Origin: CAZOHN01 sp964579325
GTDB taxonomy: Bacteria > Pseudomonadota > Alphaproteobacteria > Rhodobacterales > Rhodobacteraceae
Assembly (NCBI GenBank): GCA_964579325.1
Contig: CAZOHN010000146.1
Coordinates: forward strand, 1-9,256
DNA length: 9,256 nt
Reading direction: 5' to 3'
A program made the translations under genes and the position numbers. Under the pieces are notes generated by a model. That model was not told the origin of the DNA, did no database searches, and was given only the letters and a program-made list of their open reading frames with translations. Numbering within the stretch: position 1 is the stretch's first letter; each line of letters starts with the position of its first letter. Shown piece by piece: positions 6,400 to 9,256 of the stretch.

Positions 6400-6443
6400 C
6401 GCTTGCCCTCCAATGTCGTCGCAAGGACGCCGCCGCGCAAGCG
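6400..6443 (-). other. Inverted repeat between SDR and DUF3775 genes
   Basis: CGCTTGC (6400-6406) and GCAAGCG (6437-6443) are perfect 7-bp complements with a 30-nt loop containing a minor CGTC/GACG pairing (6417-6429). It begins right after the SDR stop codon in the leftward transcript. It could be a weak terminator or processing hairpin separating the two genes. No U-run follows. Confidence 0.25.
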
Positions 6444-6444
6444 G

Positions 6445-7179
6445 TCAGTCGCGGAAGATGCGGTAGTAGGCCCAGTCGGGGAGGAACTGGCTGACGCGGA
6501 AGAACAGGCTGAAGGCAAAGGGGAAACTGCGCTTGAACCGGGTCGAGCGCATCAGCGTCATCATCTCGTCGGCGGCCTGCTCGGGCGTCATCAGGAACGG
6601 CATCTTGAAATCGTTCTGATCGGTCAGCCGCGTCTTGATGAATCCGGGGTTGGCGACCTGCACCCGGATGCCGGTCTTGCGCAGGTCAGCATGGAGGCTT
6701 TCGGCCAGCGACATGCAGGCCGCCTTGCTCGCGCCGTAGCCGATGGCACCGGGCAGCCCGCGAAACCCCGAGAGGCTTCCGGTGATGACGATATGGCCCC
6801 GGTCGCGGGCGATCATCGCGGGCAGGACGGCAGCCACCGTGCGCATGCAACCGGTGAAGTTGATGTCGGCCATCGCTTCGGCCCGTCCGGCGTCGACCCC
6901 GGTCGCCTTCATCGGCCAGTAGACCCCGGCGAGCCAGACCATCCCGTCGATCTCGCCCGCCTCCGCCGCCGCCGCCTCGACCGAGGCGCGATCCGCGACA
7001 TCGACCGCGACCGCACGCGCCGGGCCGGGAAGTTCCGCCACCAGTTCGGCCAGCCTCTCGGCACTGCGGGCGCTCACGATGACCTCGCCCCCCGCCTGCG
7101 ACAGCCTGTGCGCCAGCGCACGCCCCAGGCCCTCGCTCGCGCCCACCAGCCAGTATCGCTTGCCGGCAAAGGACCTCAC
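6445..7179 (-). CDS. Short-chain dehydrogenase/reductase (SDR family oxidoreductase)
   Basis: A 244-residue classical-type SDR, expected to use NAD(P)(H) to oxidise or reduce a hydroxyl/carbonyl group. The cofactor loop GASEGLG is at 13-19, the LAG variant of the NNAG motif at 83-85, and the catalytic set is complete: Asn107, Ser135, Tyr148 and Lys152 (YGASK). The C-terminal tail (from about 200) is basic and aromatic (SFPFAFSLFFRVSQF), which could favour contact with a membrane or lipid substrate; that is inference. The start is a GTG at 7179 overlapping the TGA of the DUF3833 gene by 4 nt (GTGA), with AAGGAAG (7190-7184) upstream. No longer in-frame start makes sense, because extension only reads the DUF3833 gene out of frame. 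It is the fourth visible gene of the leftward operon. Substrate unknown, but operon context suggests lipid metabolism. Confidence 0.92.
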   Translation of the reverse strand: MRSFAGKRYWLVGASEGLGRALAHRLSQAGGEVIVSARSAERLAELVAELPGPARAVAVDVADRASVEAAAAEAGEIDGMVWLAGVYWPMKATGVDAGRAEAMADINFTGCMRTVAAVLPAMIARDRGHIVITGSLSGFRGLPGAIGYGASKAACMSLAESLHADLRKTGIRVQVANPGFIKTRLTDQNDFKMPFLMTPEQAADEMMTLMRSTRFKRSFPFAFSLFFRVSQFLPDWAYYRIFRD

Positions 7180-7739
7180 GCGGCTTCCTTGCGGCGCATC
7201 GTGGCGACGAGCTCGGCGACCTTGATGCCATGCTTGCGGAACTGGCTGCGGTTGATGATCGCGCCGTTCTCCATCAGGTACATCCAGTCGGTTGTGTCGA
7301 GGACATGGCCGCCGGCATCCTCGGGCAGGCGGATCCGGTAGTTGAGGTTCACCGCGGCACCCGACTGGGTGCCGGTGCCGGTCCCGACGACATCCTCGGC
7401 CTCGGCCCGGATCGATCCATCGTTGCCGAGCGTAAGCCGCCACTCGCGGTCCTGTGTCGTGCCGCTGTCATAGTGGAACCGTTCGGCCATGTAGCCGACA
7501 TTACCCTCCCAGCGGACATTCATGTCCGCCACGAACCGCGACGAGACCTTGCCGGTGGGACCGAAAATGACCCCCTCGCAGAGGATCGGGCCGCTCAGGT
7601 GCTTGCGCAGATCGAACTGCGGACCCGACGCGGCGTAGTCCTCGGGTTTCTGGGCGCGAAAGTCGAGGTAGCGGGCGCGGAGTGCGGAGAGAAGAAGCAT
7701 CAGGCCCGCACCCGCGAGGAGGTAGACAAGGTTGTCCAT
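7176..7739 (-). CDS. DUF3833 family protein, membrane-anchored
   Basis: A 187-residue protein of unknown function. It opens with one hydrophobic segment (about residues 4-20, LVYLLAGAGLMLLLSAL) that looks like an uncleaved N-terminal anchor; there is no lipobox cysteine, although many relatives are lipoproteins as I recall. The rest alternates short polar and hydrophobic stretches, consistent with a beta-rich, lipocalin-like fold. Family features visible are EGVIFGPTGKVSSRF near 55-69, an acidic AEDVVGTGTGTQ block, DTTDWMYLMENGAIINRS and a KHGIKV segment near the C-terminus. It starts 3 nt after the transporter stop codon, with AAGGAAGG 7 nt before its ATG, and overlaps the SDR start. DUF3833 genes recur near SDR, DUF1365 and cyclopropane-fatty-acid-synthase-like genes in proteobacteria, suggesting an envelope or lipid role. 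Confidence 0.85.
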   Translation of the reverse strand: MDNLVYLLAGAGLMLLLSALRARYLDFRAQKPEDYAASGPQFDLRKHLSGPILCEGVIFGPTGKVSSRFVADMNVRWEGNVGYMAERFHYDSGTTQDREWRLTLGNDGSIRAEAEDVVGTGTGTQSGAAVNLNYRIRLPEDAGGHVLDTTDWMYLMENGAIINRSQFRKHGIKVAELVATMRRKEAA

Positions 7740-7742
7740 CGG

Positions 7743-9008
7743 TCAGCCTTCCTTCAGGGGCGTCGCGGCAAGAAGCGCGATCGCGATGAGTTTCAGCGCG
7801 CAGGGAACCAGCGCGTAGAGGACGGTCAGCGTGAACAGCACGTCGGGCGTGTTCTCGCCGCCGGGAACGAACCCGGCGCGATCGAGCGCGGGCAGAAGCG
7901 TGACGGCCGCGAAGGCCAGGGTGAATTTCGACACGAAGGACCACAGCCCGAAGGCCTCGCCGGCACCGGGGGCAATGGTCTCGATCCGCCGGGCAAAGAT
8001 CGCCGGCAGAAGGGTGAGGTCGGCGCCAAGGGCGGCACCCGAGGCGATGCAGATCACCGCGAAGAACACCCGGTCGCCCTCGCCGAGGAACGCGGCGAAG
8101 GCGAAAGTGACGATCGACAACGTCATACCGATCAACAGCGAGCGTTTTGCGCCGATCTTCTGGGCCAGCTGGCTCCAGAGCGGAGCCCAGGCTGCGGCCG
8201 ACAGGAAGAACAGCAGCAGCAGCGGCCCCTCCCAGCCGGGCGCCACGAGGCGGCTTTCGACGAAGTAGAGAAAGAGCGTCGAGGTCACGGCCACGGGCAT
8301 GGCGTTGATGAGAGCCAGAAGGAGAAGGCGCCGCGACACGGGGTCGGCGAGAACGCGGCGGAAACCGGGCTCGGCGGGCATCGCCGCGCGCCGACCCCAC
8401 TCGCCCCGCATCACCACCGACGCCACGGCGCAGGCCAGCACGAAGGCAACCGCGTACCAGCCGATGGGGAGGTCCATGCCGACGAGGATCGACGGCATTG
8501 CGGCGGCGATGCAGATCCCGCCCAGCGCGCCCGACTCGCGCCATGCGGCAAGGCGCAGGTGCCCTTCGGATCCCAGCGTGCCGGCCTTGGCCACGCCTTC
8601 GGCATAGTAGGTGATGGTCAGGAAGCTGAAGGCGCTGAACAGAAGGGTCAGCGTGATCGCGAACCACAGAAGCGGCGCCACCGGCGGCGTCACCGCGAAA
8701 AGCCCCACCATCGCCGCCGCCATCAGCCCCAGCGCCACCGCGACCGAAGCCTGGCGCCGGGCGCGCAGCCGCTCGGACAGCCAGCCCAGCGCCGGGTCCT
8801 GCACCACATCCAGAAGCCGTAGCGCGAAGAGGACAAGGCCGAGGCTCGCAAGGCTCACGCCATAGCTGTCGACGTAGACCTTGGGCGCGTGGATGTAGAT
8901 CGGGATGCCCGCCGCCGCGAGCACACCCGCGAAGACCGACCACGACCCCAGGCGCGCCTGCACCTCGGCGGCACTGGGCTTGGCAGGAATGGCAGCGCCG
9001 AGGCTCAC
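7743..9008 (-). CDS. MFS transporter of the GPH / MelB (MFS_2) type
   Basis: A 421-residue inner-membrane protein with about 12 hydrophobic helices (roughly 25-45, 53-70, 88-106, 112-134, 158-178, 182-200, 228-250, 256-278, 287-305, 312-332, 346-370, 389-412). Helix II carries RLLDVVQDPALGWLSER; Arg64, Asp67 and Asp71 line up with Arg52, Asp55 and Asp59 of MelB, the cation-binding residues, so cation-coupled symport is plausible. The loop after helix IV has the AAWRES stretch of the family. The start is a GTG at 9008 overlapping the DUF1365 stop (GTGA) and preceded 7 nt by GAGGAGG. An ATG at 9068 would add 20 residues that are only the DUF1365 gene read out of frame. Cargo is unknown; the operon context makes a sugar less likely than a lipid-related or stress-related solute. 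Confidence 0.9.
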   Translation of the reverse strand: MSLGAAIPAKPSAAEVQARLGSWSVFAGVLAAAGIPIYIHAPKVYVDSYGVSLASLGLVLFALRLLDVVQDPALGWLSERLRARRQASVAVALGLMAAAMVGLFAVTPPVAPLLWFAITLTLLFSAFSFLTITYYAEGVAKAGTLGSEGHLRLAAWRESGALGGICIAAAMPSILVGMDLPIGWYAVAFVLACAVASVVMRGEWGRRAAMPAEPGFRRVLADPVSRRLLLLALINAMPVAVTSTLFLYFVESRLVAPGWEGPLLLLFFLSAAAWAPLWSQLAQKIGAKRSLLIGMTLSIVTFAFAAFLGEGDRVFFAVICIASGAALGADLTLLPAIFARRIETIAPGAGEAFGLWSFVSKFTLAFAAVTLLPALDRAGFVPGGENTPDVLFTLTVLYALVPCALKLIAIALLAATPLKEG

Positions 9009-9256
9009 CGCGTCACCTCCTCGGGCGGCGGCTCGGGCCGGACCCGATACCTGGCGCCCTTCCACCACAGGACGAGCGCCTGCCAGTGGATCAGCGCCAG
9101 CACCCGGCGCGAGCCGAACGGCCGGCGCAGGCAGGCCCGCAGGATCGCGCCATTGGTGAGCGGCCGCCGCGGCCCGGTGAGCGTGGCGAGAAGCCCGCCA
9201 TTGCCGGCGGTGTAGTCGATCCAGATCCCGATCTTGTCGGGCCGGATGTCGAAGCG
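9005..9256 (-). CDS. DUF1365 family protein, C-terminal 83 residues
   Basis: An open frame running in from the right edge and stopping at TGA 9005-9007. The visible end has the DUF1365 signature: RFDIRPDKIGIWIDY, then LLATLTGPRRPLTN (22-35), and the near-terminal IHWQALVLWWKG (56-67). The full family is about 230-270 residues, so roughly two thirds is missing. Its biochemical role is not established to my knowledge; it is typically encoded next to an FAD-dependent oxidoreductase and a cyclopropane-fatty-acid-synthase-like methyltransferase and is associated with modification of unsaturated fatty acyl chains. It overlaps the transporter start by 4 nt and so belongs to the same operon. Confidence 0.85.
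   Translation of the reverse strand, partial: RFDIRPDKIGIWIDYTAGNGGLLATLTGPRRPLTNGAILRACLRRPFGSRRVLALIHWQALVLWWKGARYRVRPEPPPEEVTR
9016..9022 (-). promoter_or_regulatory. Ribosome binding site that sets the transporter's GTG start
   Basis: GAGGAGG in the leftward strand lies 7 nt before GTG 9008, inside the end of the DUF1365 frame. It is the best ribosome binding site in the window and decides against the longer ATG start at 9068. Confidence 0.7.

Noticed and set aside
6384..6518. N-terminal extension of the DUF3775 frame to 6518
   Set aside because: The extra residues overlap the SDR gene, are Ser/Thr-rich shadow sequence, and DUF3775 homology begins at MLDITPDK.
6088..7341. A 417-codon open frame on the plus strand
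   Set aside because: It is antisense to DUF3775, SDR and DUF3833 genes whose motifs are intact, and has no family features.
8211..8222. (CAG)4 microsatellite-like run
   Set aside because: It simply encodes a leucine run in a transporter helix on the minus strand (CTG codons) and is too short to suggest phase variation.
7230..8822. A 530-codon open frame on the plus strand
   Set aside because: It is antisense to the transporter and DUF3833 genes. The composition (His/Arg/Gln/Glu-rich) is typical of a shadow frame, with no recognisable motif.

Overview
The window is very GC-rich and densely coding, with codons ending mostly in G or C, short overlaps between genes and gene families typical of Rhodobacterales. 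It looks like a chromosomal segment of a Rhodobacteraceae (roseobacter / Rhodobacter group) alphaproteobacterium. That placement is inferred from gene content and composition; there is no rRNA or other marker here. I see no tRNA, rRNA, CRISPR array, insertion sequence, attachment site or origin.

Left block (1-3674): the 5' part of an ACSL-type acyl-CoA synthetase runs leftward out of the window. A 203-bp divergent promoter region separates it from a rightward two-gene signalling operon: a soluble PAS-PAS hybrid histidine kinase (1057-2976) and, overlapping it by ATGA, an OmpR/PhoB-family response regulator (2973-3674). Between the diverging genes lie three TTGC elements spaced exactly 11 bp apart. 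This is the geometry expected for an OmpR/PhoB-type regulator, so the pair may control itself and the ligase operon.

Middle block (3741-5965): two rightward genes encode a fungal LYS1-type saccharopine dehydrogenase and a LYS9-type saccharopine dehydrogenase. Together they form a split version of the bifunctional LKR/SDH enzyme and could convert L-lysine via saccharopine to 2-aminoadipate semialdehyde plus glutamate. A strong hairpin at 5976-6001 separates them from the convergent genes that follow.

Right block (5985-9256, all leftward): the 3' end of a DUF1365 gene, a GPH/MelB-type MFS transporter, a DUF3833 protein and an SDR oxidoreductase form a tight operon with 4-nt GTGA overlaps at two junctions and a 3-nt gap at the third. 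A small DUF3775 protein lies 61 nt further on. From memory, the DUF1365-GPH-DUF3833-SDR order matches the operon beside rpoE-chrR in Rhodobacter sphaeroides, which belongs to the singlet-oxygen / fatty-acid-modification response. The upstream genes that would confirm this lie beyond base 9256.

Most of the content belongs to known families. The points most worth following are the phased operator between ligase and sensor, the unlinked-looking job of the split lysine pathway, and the unknown substrates of the transporter/DUF3833/SDR operon.
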